From LMUY01 sp964235495 (lineage in GTDB: Bacteria > Pseudomonadota > Alphaproteobacteria > Acetobacterales > Acetobacteraceae), in the NCBI GenBank assembly GCA_964235495.1, contig CAXSAX010000008.1, forward strand, positions 38,592-102,591: a stretch of DNA of 64,000 nucleotides. The letters run 5' to 3'. The position numbers and the translations under genes were made by a program. Below are positions 27,838 through 37,672 of the stretch, piece by piece. The notes under the pieces were generated by a model that ran no database searches, was not told the origin of the DNA, and worked only from the letters and a program-made list of their open reading frames with translations. Positions within the stretch are counted from its first letter, which is position 1. Each line of letters begins with the position of its first letter.

Positions 27838-28950
27838 TCACCCCGCGAGCGCGTCCGGCGCCTCGCGCTCCAGCCAATGGTAGAGGCTGTTGCCCTCGAC
27901 CTGAAAGGGGTCGTCGAAGAACGCTGCCAAGTCCGGACGGCTGCGGTAGAAGCGGCGGGTGGCGGTGGCGACCGGCTGCTCGTTGGAAAACTGGGCGTAG
28001 GCCCAGTGATGCCGCGGGATGCCCGGCAGCGCGAGGCGCGCCAGCTCGCGCTTATACCACTGCCACACCTCGAACACCTCCGAGCCACCGGCATAGCGCT
28101 CCGTCATCACGTCCCCGGCGGCGCCGATCTTGGTGAAGTGATAGAATTTCAGCGGCGAGCCGTTGACCAGGATGTCGCCGCCGCTGAACCGCAGGGTGCG
28201 GCGGCTGAGGTTCCAGCTCGCCACGTTGCAGCCCGGGTCCCGCTCGACGTGCACCCGCTCGAACAGGCCCGGCACCAGGTCGCAGTATTTCTGGTCGGTG
28301 AACAACCCGGCTGCGACGTCGTCGTAGCAGGCCCGGTGCAGCTGGCTGGCCCACCAGGCGGCGAAGGCGCGGCCTACGCCGTCATTGCGCACCGCGACGA
28401 AGCCGAGGTTGTAAATGCCGTACTGCAACGAGGTCCGCTCGTTGTCCAGCATCGCCTGCGCCGCCTCGTTCGGCTCGCACTGGTGCGGCGTGAGCACGAC
28501 GGAGGCGGTGTCCAGCCGCGCCGCGACCGCATCCAGCGGGTGGAACACGGCGATGTCCGGGTCCAGGTAGATCACCTTTGGCCATCCGGCCTCCAGCAGC
28601 TCGACCAGCATCTGGCCCTTCACCGCCGTGCACGCCTCCACCACGTCGTGCTTGAACATCCAGGCGTTGAAGCGCGGGATGCGCAGATGGTCGGCCTCCA
28701 CCACGCGGTCGAACTCGGCCAGCGCCGCGAGCAGGGCCGCGTCCGCCTCTAGGCCCGGCGGCGGCTTGTCCACCATCACCGCATGGATCGCCCAGTCCGG
28801 ATGCGCCAGCCGCAGCGAGCGCACCAGAATGCGCGCGCGCGCCAGATAGCTGTACGTGAAGCTGGTGTAGCAGCACACGGCGCCAGGCTTGCTGAGCGGG
28901 TCGGGGGCGCCTGTGTTCATGCGTGCGTTGCTTTGCTTGTTCCTGGACAT
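27838..28950 (-). CDS. Putative glycosyltransferase (GT8/nucleotide-diphosphosugar fold)
   Basis: Protein of about 370 aa with a GT-A-like start: CCYTSFTYSYLARARILVRSL, then VDKPPPGLE, and a DxD-type metal motif in VIYLDPDIAVF. Later segments NLGFVAVRNDG and FTDQKYCDLVPG resemble retaining transferases of the GT8 kind. No membrane helix is seen. ATG 28950 and ATG 28920 are both possible starts and neither has a clear ribosome site. It precedes the GT61 gene and probably shares its transcript. The acceptor is unknown. Confidence 0.7.
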   Translation of the reverse strand: MSRNKQSNARMNTGAPDPLSKPGAVCCYTSFTYSYLARARILVRSLRLAHPDWAIHAVMVDKPPPGLEADAALLAALAEFDRVVEADHLRIPRFNAWMFKHDVVEACTAVKGQMLVELLEAGWPKVIYLDPDIAVFHPLDAVAARLDTASVVLTPHQCEPNEAAQAMLDNERTSLQYGIYNLGFVAVRNDGVGRAFAAWWASQLHRACYDDVAAGLFTDQKYCDLVPGLFERVHVERDPGCNVASWNLSRRTLRFSGGDILVNGSPLKFYHFTKIGAAGDVMTERYAGGSEVFEVWQWYKRELARLALPGIPRHHWAYAQFSNEQPVATATRRFYRSRPDLAAFFDDPFQVEGNSLYHWLEREAPDALAG

Positions 28951-29064
28951 ACGTCTGTCGGACGGTAGGCATCGTCCGCTATAACGCGCCGCCGCCGCCG
29001 TCGGCAACGCAGTGCAGGCTTGAACTCCCCCCGGCCCCAGCTAGGGTGCGCCGGGAGGCGGACG

Positions 29065-29853
29065 ATGGCTGACGAGGGGACCGAACGGCGCGAAGGCCTC
29101 CCCACGCTCGCCGTCGAGGCCGGAATCGCCACGATCCGGCTGAACCGCCCCGCCGTGCACAACCGCGTCGAACTGGAGGACCTGGCTGAACTGGACCGGC
29201 TGATGTCCGCCGTGGCCGCCGATTCGGCGGCCCGCGTGCTGGTGCTCACCGCGTCTGGGCGTTCGTTCTCCTCCGGCTTCAACATCGGCAAGCTGGACGG
29301 CGCGGCTGGCGAGGCGGGCGGCGACGCCGCGTTCGACCGGGCGGCGGACCGGATGGAGCGGTTCTGCTTGCCCACCATCTGCGCGCTGAACGGCAGCGTC
29401 TATGGCGGCTCGACCGACCTGGCGCTCGCCTGCGACTTCCGCATCGGCGTGCAGGGCATGGCGCTGGTCATGCCCGCGGCCCGGCTTGGGCTGCACTACT
29501 ACGCGGGCGGGCTGCGGCGCGCCGTGGCGCGGCTCGGGCTGGGGGCGGCCAAGCGGCTGTTCCTGGTGGCGGCGCAGGCGGACACGGCCGAGCTGGTGCG
29601 CATCGGCTACCTGGACGAGGCGGTGCCGCCGGCCCAGCTCATGCCGCGGGTGGCCGAGCTTGCGGCCACGCTGGCGGCCAACGCGCCGATTGCGGTGCAG
29701 GGCATGAAGCGGGCGCTGAACGACATCGCCCGCGGCGAGCCCGACCTCGCGCTGATCGCCGCCAACCAGGCCCGCAGCCGCCGCTCGGCCGACCTGGCCG
29801 AGGGTCGGGCGGCATGGCTGGAAAAACGTGCGCCGCGATTCACCGGCGCCTGA
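29065..29853 (+). CDS. Enoyl-CoA hydratase/isomerase family protein
   Basis: Crotonase-fold protein of 262 aa. It contains IRLNRPAVHNRVE near the N-terminus, the oxyanion-hole segments SSGFNIGKLDG and ALNGSVYGGSTDLALACDFRIG, and the C-terminal helical part. The second catalytic Glu of true hydratases is not obvious, so isomerase, hydrolase or another activity is possible. ATG 29065 has GGGAGG seven bases upstream; the open frame from 29020 has no ribosome site. A GST gene follows 12 bases later. Confidence 0.82.
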   Translation: MADEGTERREGLPTLAVEAGIATIRLNRPAVHNRVELEDLAELDRLMSAVAADSAARVLVLTASGRSFSSGFNIGKLDGAAGEAGGDAAFDRAADRMERFCLPTICALNGSVYGGSTDLALACDFRIGVQGMALVMPAARLGLHYYAGGLRRAVARLGLGAAKRLFLVAAQADTAELVRIGYLDEAVPPAQLMPRVAELAATLAANAPIAVQGMKRALNDIARGEPDLALIAANQARSRRSADLAEGRAAWLEKRAPRFTGA

Positions 29854-29865
29854 AGGAGCACGCCC

Positions 29866-30558
29866 ATGATGCAGTTCCACTACAGCCTGGCGCCCAACCC
29901 GATGAAGGTGGCGCTGTTCCTGGAGGAAGCCGGGCTGGAGTACGAGCCGGTCCCCGTGGACACCCGCAAGGGTGAGCAACTGGCGCCGGGCTTCACCGCG
30001 TTGAACCCGAATGGCAAGGTGCCGGTCCTGGTGGACGGCGACGCCACCGTGTTCGACAGCAACGCCATCCTGCTCTACCTCGGCGAGAAGACCGGCCGGT
30101 TCATGCCGCCCGACACGCCGGCCGCGCGGGCCGAGCTGCTGTCCTGGCTGATGTTCGTTGCCACCGGCGTCGGCCCCTACTCCGGCCAGTGCGTCCACTT
30201 CCGCCACTTCGCGCCGGACCCGAAGGAATACGCCGTCAAGCGCTACCTGTTCGAGGCCAAGCGGCACTTCGGCCTGCTGGACGAGCGCCTGGCCCGGCAG
30301 GAATGGATGCTGGGGGACGCCTACACGATCGTGGACATGGCCGTGTGGGGCTGGGCGCGCATGATGCCGTTCGTGCTCGGCGACTCCCCCACCGACCCGG
30401 CGCCCTGGGCGGCGCTGCCGAACCTGAAACGCCTGGTGGACGCGATCAACGCCCGGCCCGCGGCCGTGCGAGCGGTGGCGATCAAAGACCGCCATGCCTT
30501 CAAGGCGGAGTTCGACGAGGAGGCGCGGCGGGCGATGTTCCGCCACATCGCCGCCTGA
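29866..30558 (+). CDS. Glutathione S-transferase family protein
   Basis: Protein of 230 aa. The N-terminal thioredoxin-like domain starts FHYSLAPNPMKVALFLEEAGL and has the cis-Pro segment NPNGKVPVLVDG and the glutathione-contact DSNAILLYLGEK. The C-terminal helical domain holds LGDAYTIVDMAVWGW. It follows the enoyl-CoA hydratase gene by 12 bases with AAGGAG upstream, indicating cotranscription. Its substrate is not evident. Confidence 0.85.
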   Translation: MMQFHYSLAPNPMKVALFLEEAGLEYEPVPVDTRKGEQLAPGFTALNPNGKVPVLVDGDATVFDSNAILLYLGEKTGRFMPPDTPAARAELLSWLMFVATGVGPYSGQCVHFRHFAPDPKEYAVKRYLFEAKRHFGLLDERLARQEWMLGDAYTIVDMAVWGWARMMPFVLGDSPTDPAPWAALPNLKRLVDAINARPAAVRAVAIKDRHAFKAEFDEEARRAMFRHIAA

Positions 30559-30571
30559 CGCCCGGGTGCTC

Positions 30572-32480
30572 CTAATCCGGCGGTGGTGCCAGGGCGGCGG
30601 TGCAGGCCGCGCAGGCCAGCCAGCCGGGGGCGAGCACCGTCAGCCCGTCCACCGTCCCCAATGCATCGCGCCGGGTCCATCCGGCTCCGCATGGCCGCCA
30701 CGGACCCGGCGGCGAGCACATAGAGCGTCGTGGGATCCAGCCGGTCCGGTAATTGGTCGTGGCTGTGGCCGACGCCGTTCCACAGCAGGTCCGTCCAGTC
30801 GAGGAAGCGCGTGCCGCGGGCCGCAGGTCCGGCGGCGCGCAGGTAGGCGGCCCCGATCAGCGGGTCGCCGGTCCGCTGCGGCTGCATCACGGTCCGGTAG
30901 CGCCCCGCTGCTTGCGGCCAAAACGGGCTTGGCATGCGCGCCGGGTCGAGCCGGCTCGCATCGCAGGCGTAAAGCCCCTGCGGGCCAAGCGGCACGAGGC
31001 TGGTGGCGACAGCCCGGCAGTTCGTCACCGCCGGATCGAGCCCGATCTCGCCCAGCTCGGCGTAGCGACCGCTCTCGTCGAGGCCGGTCAGCACGGTGAT
31101 CGGGCCGGTATGGGCCTGCACCCGCCGCAGCGCCTCGTCGTGCAGCCGCCAGCCACGGGCATCGAGTACGGCGAAATCCAACCCGACGACGCTGACCTGC
31201 TTGGGATGCGGCAGCAGCGCGACCAAGTGGGCCGCTGGGGTGCGCAGCGTCACCACGATCAGGCTGCCCGGCCGGACCCAGCTGGTGTCGGCCTGGAACA
31301 CCTGGCTGCCGTAGGGCACCCGGCCGTTGCTGCCGTGGCGGGTGGCCGCCACCGTCAGCAGCAGGGTCGCGGCAAGCCCTGCCGCCAGCGCCCGGCCGGC
31401 CAGCAACCGGGCCAGCAGCAGAGGGATGCACAGCCCGGATAGCACCTCCAGCACGATCGCGTAACGCAGGATGCCGGTGGTGCAGACCCAGGCGGCGTAG
31501 CCCATCCCGAGAAAGGCCAGCACGCCGCGATGGTGGGCGGGCAGGGGGCGCTGGTGCGGCAGCAAGGCAGCCAGCGCCGCCGCTGCGCCGAGCACGAGGA
31601 CCAGTCCGCCGCGCGGGTCATGCATCGGCAGCTCGCCCACGACGGAGGTGCTCTCGAAAGCCCAACGAAGCGGGTAGCTCAGGGCCTGCAGCGGGCCGGC
31701 TGGAAGGAACCGCGCATCCACGAAGTTGGCCGGGGGATACCAGGGCGAGCGGAACACGCCGTTCAGCAGGGGGAACACCGGGCTGTCGAACCGGCGCCAG
31801 ATCTTGAGCGCCCACCACCCGTCCGTGGCGGCCCAGCCTCCCAGCCAGGCGGCGGCGAACAGCCCGACCGTCGCGCCAAGCCGTCGGCGTCCCGCCATGA
31901 CGGCCGCGGCGAGCAACCCGGCCGGCGCATACACGATGGCGGTGAGCTTCAGCCCGGCAGCGACCCCGAAGCAGGCTCCCGCCCCCGCGGCCTGGCGCCT
32001 GCGCCACGGAGCGGAGAGGGCCGCCAGCAGTCCAACAAGCATGACATCCGCCACCGGGATGTCGTTGAATGTGGTGCCGATCTCCGACGCGAACGCCACG
32101 CCCGAAACGCCAAGCCCGGTGGCCAGCAACGCGAGGCCGGGCCGTCCCGGGTACAGCCGGCCTGCCAGCAGCCAGGCGGCGAAGGCGCCAAGGCCGGCCC
32201 ATAATCCCATGCACGCCGCGAGCAGCCGCGGCCAGGCTTGCAGCGGACCCAAGGCCAAGGCGGCGTACACCCAGTCGAGCAGTGGGTTAAAATAGCTTTG
32301 CATCCCCGCCGCGATCAGGTCGCGGCTGAACCAGCCTCGCAGCAGGCTGGCGCCGTTGTAGAGATGGTAGTTCGTCAGGTCATAGTTGCCATCCTGGCCA
32401 AGCCATTCGGACAGCAGGGCGCTGCCGGCCAGGCAAGCCACCAGGACGGAGGGCCAGCGCCGGGCGGCGCTGGCCCTCAT
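30572..32480 (-). CDS. Multi-spanning membrane protein, GT87/DUF2029-like, apparently frameshifted near 3' end
   Basis: Integral membrane protein of about 635 aa with roughly ten helices. It has a periplasmic first loop GQDGNYDLTNYHLYN and a later QSYFNPLLDWVY, the pattern of polyprenyl-phosphate-dependent mannosyltransferase-like proteins. A hydrophilic C-terminal domain follows. The start is ATG 32480, overlapping the trmB stop (ATGA). In the open frame the tail runs on to 30321 through the opposite GST gene and turns Arg/Gly-rich after about 30690. A one-base shift there restores a plausible end (TVDGLTVLAPGWLACAACTA) with TAG at 30572-30574. The coordinates given use that repaired end; the unrepaired frame would be 30321-32480. 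Confidence 0.6.
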
Positions 32481-33181
32481 GCGGCCGGCATCTCGGTGCG
32501 GGTCACAGCCCAATACAGCGCGCCCCGTCCGGCCCGCAGCGCCTTTTGCTCGTAGCGTGTCGGCGGCCAACCCTCTGGCCGCTCGCCGGCCGGAGACCCG
32601 GCGGCAAACAGCGCCTGGCCCGCCAGCACCGCCGCCGTCCAGGCCTGGTAGGTCGGGTCGTCGGTGGCGATGCGCCACTCGCCGCCCGGCCGCATGGCGC
32701 GGGCCACCAGCGCCACGGTGTCCGGATGCACGAAGCGACGCTTGGCGTGCCGCGCCTTGGGCCAGGGGTCGGGGAACATCAGGAACAGGCGGCTAAGCGA
32801 CCCGGCGGGCAGTTGGCGCAGCAGCAGCCGCGCATCCTGGTCCCACACCAGCAGATTGGGCGGCAGCGGGGCAACCGCCTCGCCACCCTCCGGCACCAGG
32901 GCGGACAGCAGGGAGCAGATGCCGTTGGCGTACACCTCGCAGGCGACCAGCCCCGCCTCCGGGTGGGCGGCGGCTTGCGCCCGGGCGTGCTCGCCGCCGC
33001 CGAAGCCCACTTCCAGCCATAGCTCGCGAGGCGGGCGGGGGAAGGCGGCGGCCGGGTCGGTGGCCTGGGCCGGCAACAGGCGGAGCCTGGGTAGGCAAAC
33101 GTCCAGCAGCAATTGCTGGCGTGGGCGCAGCGTGCTGCCGCGGGTGCGGCCATACAGCCGCTCCGCAGCGGGCTTGAGCAT
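32477..33181 (-). CDS. trmB: tRNA (guanine-N7-)-methyltransferase TrmB
   Basis: Protein of 234 aa that forms m7G46 in tRNA using SAM. Key motifs are LEVGFGGGEHARAQA (SAM loop), LVACEVYANGI, and the family signature FLMFPDPWPKARHAKRRFV, followed by WRIATDDPTYQAW. The start ATG 33181 shares a base with the metK stop (TAATG). The upstream open frame to 33637 is a shadow of metK. The gene is coupled to metK, which supplies its methyl donor. Confidence 0.94.
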   Translation of the reverse strand: MLKPAAERLYGRTRGSTLRPRQQLLLDVCLPRLRLLPAQATDPAAAFPRPPRELWLEVGFGGGEHARAQAAAHPEAGLVACEVYANGICSLLSALVPEGGEAVAPLPPNLLVWDQDARLLLRQLPAGSLSRLFLMFPDPWPKARHAKRRFVHPDTVALVARAMRPGGEWRIATDDPTYQAWTAAVLAGQALFAAGSPAGERPEGWPPTRYEQKALRAGRGALYWAVTRTEMPAA

Positions 33182-34368
33182 TACCTGCCGAACGCGCTCC
33201 GCAGCGCGGGCGCCAGATCGGTCTTTTCCCAGGTGAAGGTGCCCAGCTCCGGGTCCGGCGTGCGGCCGAAATGGCCGTAAGCGCTGGTGACGGCGTAGAT
33301 CGGGCGGTTCAGATGCAGGTGCTCGCGGATGCCGCGCGGGCTGAGGTTGACCATCTCGCGCAGCGTCCGCTCCAGCTTGCCCTCGTCCACATCCCGCCCG
33401 GTGCCGCCAAGGTCCACATAGACCGAGAGCGGGTGCGACACGCCGATCGCGTAGCTGATCTGGATGGTGCACCGCTCCGCCAACCCGGCGGCCACCACGT
33501 TCTTGGCAAGGTAGCGGCACATGTAGGCGGCGGAGCGGTCCACCTTGGTCGGGTCCTTGCCGCTGAACGCGCCGCCGCCGTGCGGGGCAGCACCCCCGTA
33601 GGTATCGACGATGATCTTGCGCCCAGTGAGGCCGCAATCCCCGTCCGGGCCGCCGATCACGAAATTGCCGGTCGGGTTGATGTAGATCTCGCTCTCGTGC
33701 GGCATCCAGCCCTTCGGCAGCGAGGTCTCGATCAGCGGCAGCAGCATCCGCTTAATCGCCGGCTGCTCCACCCCCGCCTCGTGCTGGGTGGACACCACCA
33801 CGCTGGTGGCGCCGACCGGCTTGCCGTCCACGTAGCGCAGCGTCACCTGGCTCTTGGCGTCCGGCAGCAGCCCGGCCACCGAATGGTCGTGGCTGCGGCG
33901 CAGCTCGGAGATGCGGCGCAGGATCAGGTGGGAGTAGAAGATCGGCGCCGGCATCAGCGCCTCCGTCTCGGTGCAGGCGTAGCCGAACATGATGCCCTGG
34001 TCGCCGGCGCCCTCGTCCTTATTGCCGGCACTGTCCACGCCCACAGCGATGTCGGCGCTCTGGGCATGCAGGTGACACTCGACCGTGGCGTTGCGCCAAG
34101 AGAACCCGGCCTGGTCGTAGCCGATATCGTGGATCGCCATGCGGACCAAGTGCGCCAGGTAGTCCGGCGTCACCGTCTCCGGCCCGCGGACCTCGCCGGC
34201 CAGCACCACGCGGTTCGTGGTGACGAGCGTCTCGCAGGCGACGCGGGCATAGGGGTCGGCGTGCAGGAAGGCGTCCAGCACCGTGTCGCTCAGCCGGTCG
34301 GCGACCTTGTCCGGGTGGCCTTCGGAGACGGACTCCGAGGTGAACAGGTACTCGCCCGAATCCCGCAT
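33181..34368 (-). CDS. metK: S-adenosylmethionine synthetase
   Basis: Complete MetK (395 aa) that makes SAM from methionine and ATP. Signatures include the N-terminal TSESVSEGHPDKVADRLSD, the hexapeptide GAGDQG within NKDEGAGDQGIMFGY, and GGGAFSGKDPTKVDRSAAY with the P-loop-like element. The ATG at 34368 has GGAGAG eight bases upstream. It heads a metK-trmB-membrane protein operon. I looked for a SAM-type riboswitch in 34369-34530 and saw no convincing fold or consensus. Confidence 0.97.
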   Translation of the reverse strand: MRDSGEYLFTSESVSEGHPDKVADRLSDTVLDAFLHADPYARVACETLVTTNRVVLAGEVRGPETVTPDYLAHLVRMAIHDIGYDQAGFSWRNATVECHLHAQSADIAVGVDSAGNKDEGAGDQGIMFGYACTETEALMPAPIFYSHLILRRISELRRSHDHSVAGLLPDAKSQVTLRYVDGKPVGATSVVVSTQHEAGVEQPAIKRMLLPLIETSLPKGWMPHESEIYINPTGNFVIGGPDGDCGLTGRKIIVDTYGGAAPHGGGAFSGKDPTKVDRSAAYMCRYLAKNVVAAGLAERCTIQISYAIGVSHPLSVYVDLGGTGRDVDEGKLERTLREMVNLSPRGIREHLHLNRPIYAVTSAYGHFGRTPDPELGTFTWEKTDLAPALRSAFGR

Positions 34369-34530
34369 GGGATAGCTCTCCGCTTCTGCGATCAGATCAA
34401 CGGCAGCGCCGGCACCCGCCGCTGCGGAGCCGGGGGTGTGTGACGGAAAGCGGAAAACGGGTCAAGTTGACGGGCCTTGGAGCTGGCGGCGCGCTTGCCA
34501 AGCAGATGCCCCTTGTATAGCGGGTTACGG

Positions 34531-36015
34531 ATGGTGACACAGGCGCCCGCGCCGACATCAGCTTCAACGGCCGACTTGGCGGACGCCGTGCGCCGGCTCG
34601 CCCGGACCAGCGTGCTGGTGGTGGGAGACGTCATGCTGGACCGCTACGTCTACGGCGCGGTCAACCGCGTGTCGCCCGAGGCGCCGATCCCTATCCTGTC
34701 CGTGGAGCGCGACGTCGCCATGCCCGGCGGCGCCGGCAACGTGGTGCGCAACCTGACCGCCCTCGGCTCCGCCGTCGCCTTCGTCTCCGTGGTGGGGGAC
34801 GACCAGGCCGGCTCGGACCTCACCGGGCTGATCGGCGGGCAGCCGAACGTGGAGCCGTGGCTGCTGGTGCAGGGCGGGCGCACCACCACCACCAAGACCC
34901 GCTACATCGCCCAGGGCCAGCAGCTGCTGCGCGCGGACCACGAGATCGCCGCCCCCATCCACCCGAAGCTGGCCGAGCGCCTGGTGCGCATCACCCAGGA
35001 CGCGCTGGCCGCCACCACCGTCACCGTGCTGTCGGACTACGCCAAGGGCGTGCTGTCTGGGGACGTGCCGGCCCGCATCATCGCCGCCGCGCGCACCACC
35101 GGCCGCCGGGTGGTGGTCGATCCCAAGGGCCGCGACTACGGCCGTTATGCCGGGGCGGACGTGATCACCCCCAACCGCCGCGAGCTGGCCGAAGCCACCG
35201 GCATGGCGGTGAACACCGAGCCCGCCCTGGTGGCCGCCGCCCGCTCCCTGCGGGACGCGCACGGCTTCGGCGCGGTGCTGGTCACCCGGGCGGAGGACGG
35301 CATGACCCTGGTGGCCGACGGCGAGCCGCAGCACTTCCCCGCCGAGGCGGCCGAGGTGTTCGACGTGTCCGGCGCCGGGGACACGGTAGTGGCGACGCTG
35401 GCGGCTGGCCTGGCGGCGGGGCTGGACCTGCCGGTCGCGGTGCGTCTGGCCAACATCGCCGCCGGGGTCGTGGTGGGCAAGGTCGGCACCGCCGTGGCGC
35501 GGGAGAGTGACATCCTGGCCGCGTTCTCCCCCCAGGGCGGCGCGCTGCGCAAGGTGGTGACGCGCGAGCAGGCGGCCGAGCAGCTGGAGCGCTGGCGGCA
35601 GCGCGGCTGGCGCACCGGCTTCACCAACGGCTGCTTCGACCTGCTGCACCCCGGCCACGTCCACCTGCTGGAGCAGGCGCGCAGCCGCTGCGACCGGCTG
35701 GTGGTCGGGCTGAACTCGGACGCCAGCGTGCGGCGGCTGAAGGGCGCCAGCCGGCCCGTGCAGTCCGAGGCGGCGCGGGCCGCCGTGCTGGGCAGCGTGG
35801 CCGCCGTCGATCTGGTCTGCATCTACGACGAGGACACCCCGGAGGAGACCCTGCGCGCGCTGCGCCCGGAGCTGCTGGTGAAAGGCGCCGACTACACGCT
35901 CGGCACCGTGGTGGGCGCCGAGTTCGTGCAGGGCTACGGCGGCGAGGTGATGCTGGCGGAGCTGCTGCCCGGCTTCTCCACCACGGCCACGGTTCAGCGG
36001 CTGCGCAGCGTTTGA
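34531..36015 (+). CDS. hldE: Bifunctional heptose-7-phosphate kinase/heptose-1-phosphate adenylyltransferase
   Basis: Two-domain protein of 494 aa needed for ADP-heptose in the LPS inner core. The N-terminal ribokinase-like domain (about 1-320) has VVGDVMLDRYVYG, PGGAGNVVRNL and the anion hole/catalytic DVSGAGDTV. The C-terminal cytidylyltransferase-fold domain (about 350-490) starts FTNGCFDLLHPGHVHLLEQA with the HxGH motif. ATG 34531 gives MVTQAPAP; an in-frame TTG at 34477 would add 18 residues but is unlikely. Presence of hldE with lpt genes indicates heptose-containing LPS. Confidence 0.94.
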   Translation: MVTQAPAPTSASTADLADAVRRLARTSVLVVGDVMLDRYVYGAVNRVSPEAPIPILSVERDVAMPGGAGNVVRNLTALGSAVAFVSVVGDDQAGSDLTGLIGGQPNVEPWLLVQGGRTTTTKTRYIAQGQQLLRADHEIAAPIHPKLAERLVRITQDALAATTVTVLSDYAKGVLSGDVPARIIAAARTTGRRVVVDPKGRDYGRYAGADVITPNRRELAEATGMAVNTEPALVAAARSLRDAHGFGAVLVTRAEDGMTLVADGEPQHFPAEAAEVFDVSGAGDTVVATLAAGLAAGLDLPVAVRLANIAAGVVVGKVGTAVARESDILAAFSPQGGALRKVVTREQAAEQLERWRQRGWRTGFTNGCFDLLHPGHVHLLEQARSRCDRLVVGLNSDASVRRLKGASRPVQSEAARAAVLGSVAAVDLVCIYDEDTPEETLRALRPELLVKGADYTLGTVVGAEFVQGYGGEVMLAELLPGFSTTATVQRLRSV

Positions 36016-36065
36016 CGCAGGCGGCGGGCAGCCTTTAAAGCAAGTCGCAGCCCCGAGGATGCCCC

Positions 36066-37151
36066 ATGCCCGACGTCCCCGATTTCATCCTGCGCGACCA
36101 GCCGACCGACCTGCGCCGGGTCGGCTCCCATCCGGACCACTGGTACCCGCTCGCCTGGTCGAAGGAGCTGAAGGTCGGCAAGACGTATGCCGCGCAGTTC
36201 GCCGGCCAGCCAGTGGTGCTGGTGCGGCCGGAGAGCGGCCCGGTGTTTGCGCTGGAGGATCGCTGCGCCCACCGCCAGGTGCCGTTGTCCAAAGGGCTGG
36301 TGTCCGGCTGCGCCGTGCGCTGCGGCTACCATGGCTGGACCTATGACGCCTCCGGCCAGTGCGTCGATGTGCCGTACCTCGGCAAGGGCAAGCTGGTGAA
36401 CGGCGTGCGCTCGTTTCCGTGCCGCGAGCAGGATGGGCTGATCCTGATCTGGCCCGGCAACCCGGCCAACGCCACCGACCTGGCCCCCCTCGGCGCAGCG
36501 GCGGACCCGGCCTACAAGACCCGGCGCTTCGGCAAGCCGGTGCGCTGCCACTACTCGTTCATGCACGAGAACCTGATGGACATGAACCATCAGTTCCTGC
36601 ACCGCCGCCAGATGGGCCAGATCGCGCCGCGCTACCTGGGCCGCCGGGTCGGCGAGGACTGGCTGGAGGTGGACTACACCTTCGCCCGCACCGGCGGGAA
36701 GCAGCCGCTGGGCGAGGCCGCCATCCTGGGCAAGCGCCGGGGAGCGGCGAACAATGTGGGCCACAAGGACCTCATGACCATCCGCACCCAGTACCCCTAC
36801 CAGACGCTGCGCATCTGGACCACGGGCGACGAGCCGGTGATGTCGCTGTGGATTTGCTACACGCCTGTGGACGCCGAGCAGCGGCAGAACCGCACCTTCG
36901 GCCTGCTCTCCGTCCGCCGGCCGAAAATTCCTGGCCTGCTGGACGCGGCCTGGCCCGTGCTGGTCTGGTTCACCGAGCGCATCTTCCGCGAGGACCGCGA
37001 GATCGTGGAGGCGGAGCAGGCGGCGCACGACGCCCAGGGCGGGGACTGGAACCAGGAAGTGTTTCCCCCCATCCGCGACCTGCGCGCGTTGCTGGCGGCG
37101 AACGGGCAGGCGATCACTCCACCCGCAAGGCCGCTCGCCACGACGCGGTGA
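36066..37151 (+). CDS. Rieske non-heme iron oxygenase, alpha-subunit type
   Basis: Protein of 361 aa. The Rieske [2Fe-2S] ligands are C67-x-H69 and C86-x2-H89 (CAHRQVPLSKG, CGYHGWTYD). The mononuclear iron site is in HENLMDMNHQFLHRRQMG (H175, H179). A C-terminal RieskeFe catalytic domain follows. Such enzymes hydroxylate or demethylate aromatic or related rings and need a separate reductase, which is not in the window. The last 38 bases overlap the convergent mmcB. Substrate unknown. Confidence 0.85.
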   Translation: MPDVPDFILRDQPTDLRRVGSHPDHWYPLAWSKELKVGKTYAAQFAGQPVVLVRPESGPVFALEDRCAHRQVPLSKGLVSGCAVRCGYHGWTYDASGQCVDVPYLGKGKLVNGVRSFPCREQDGLILIWPGNPANATDLAPLGAAADPAYKTRRFGKPVRCHYSFMHENLMDMNHQFLHRRQMGQIAPRYLGRRVGEDWLEVDYTFARTGGKQPLGEAAILGKRRGAANNVGHKDLMTIRTQYPYQTLRIWTTGDEPVMSLWICYTPVDAEQRQNRTFGLLSVRRPKIPGLLDAAWPVLVWFTERIFREDREIVEAEQAAHDAQGGDWNQEVFPPIRDLRALLAANGQAITPPARPLATTR

Positions 37152-37581
37152 TGGCCGGGTCCTCCAGGGCCGCGAGCCGGGCGGCGGCAGCGGTGGCGAA
37201 GCGGTGGGTGAGCGCCCGCCGCCGGGCCGCCGAGAGGGAATGAACGGGTGCCGCGCGGATCACCTCCGCCTCCCGCCCGCTCACCACGATAAGCCCCGTG
37301 CTGTCCGGCAACAGATCCAGCGGAAAGGCGTCATCGACCGCGAAGTAGAGCGTATCGCAGAACTCGCGGTAATCCGGCCATTTCTCGTCGGTCAGGAAGT
37401 CGCGCGGGCCGGACTTCACCTCGATGCAAGCGAAGCTGCCATCCGGGCACAGGGCCAGCAGGTCGGCGCGGCGGCTATTGGGCAACGGGAACTCGTGCAG
37501 CGCCGCCCACGCCAGTTGGTGGCACAACGACCCAACGGCGCGCCGCACGGCGAGTTGGCGTTCAGGCAGGGTGGGGTCCAT
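37114..37581 (-). CDS. mmcB: MmcB-family DNA repair protein
   Basis: Protein of 155 aa, matching the alphaproteobacterial MmcB family in length and motifs. A PD-(D/E)xK-like nuclease core is visible: RRADLLALCPDGSFACIEVKSGPRDF with the acidic residue and ExK, then DEKWPDYREFCDTLYFAV. MmcB was linked to mitomycin C damage tolerance in Caulobacter. ATG 37581 starts MDPTLPERQ. The 3' end overlaps the Rieske gene on the other strand. Confidence 0.82.
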   Translation of the reverse strand: MDPTLPERQLAVRRAVGSLCHQLAWAALHEFPLPNSRRADLLALCPDGSFACIEVKSGPRDFLTDEKWPDYREFCDTLYFAVDDAFPLDLLPDSTGLIVVSGREAEVIRAAPVHSLSAARRRALTHRFATAAAARLAALEDPAITASWRAALRVE

Positions 37582-37672
37582 CGGACGAGCCTATCAGTCG
37601 CTGAACGGAGAGTGAACTTCTGCAACCGTTCCCTCAGGGGCCCGGCGGCGCTGCCGTGCGCGTTGGGCTGGC

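Noticed and set aside
34369..34530. Possible SAM riboswitch upstream of metK
   Set aside because: I looked for SAM-II, SAM/SAH-type and similar conserved cores and saw none; only a ribosome site.
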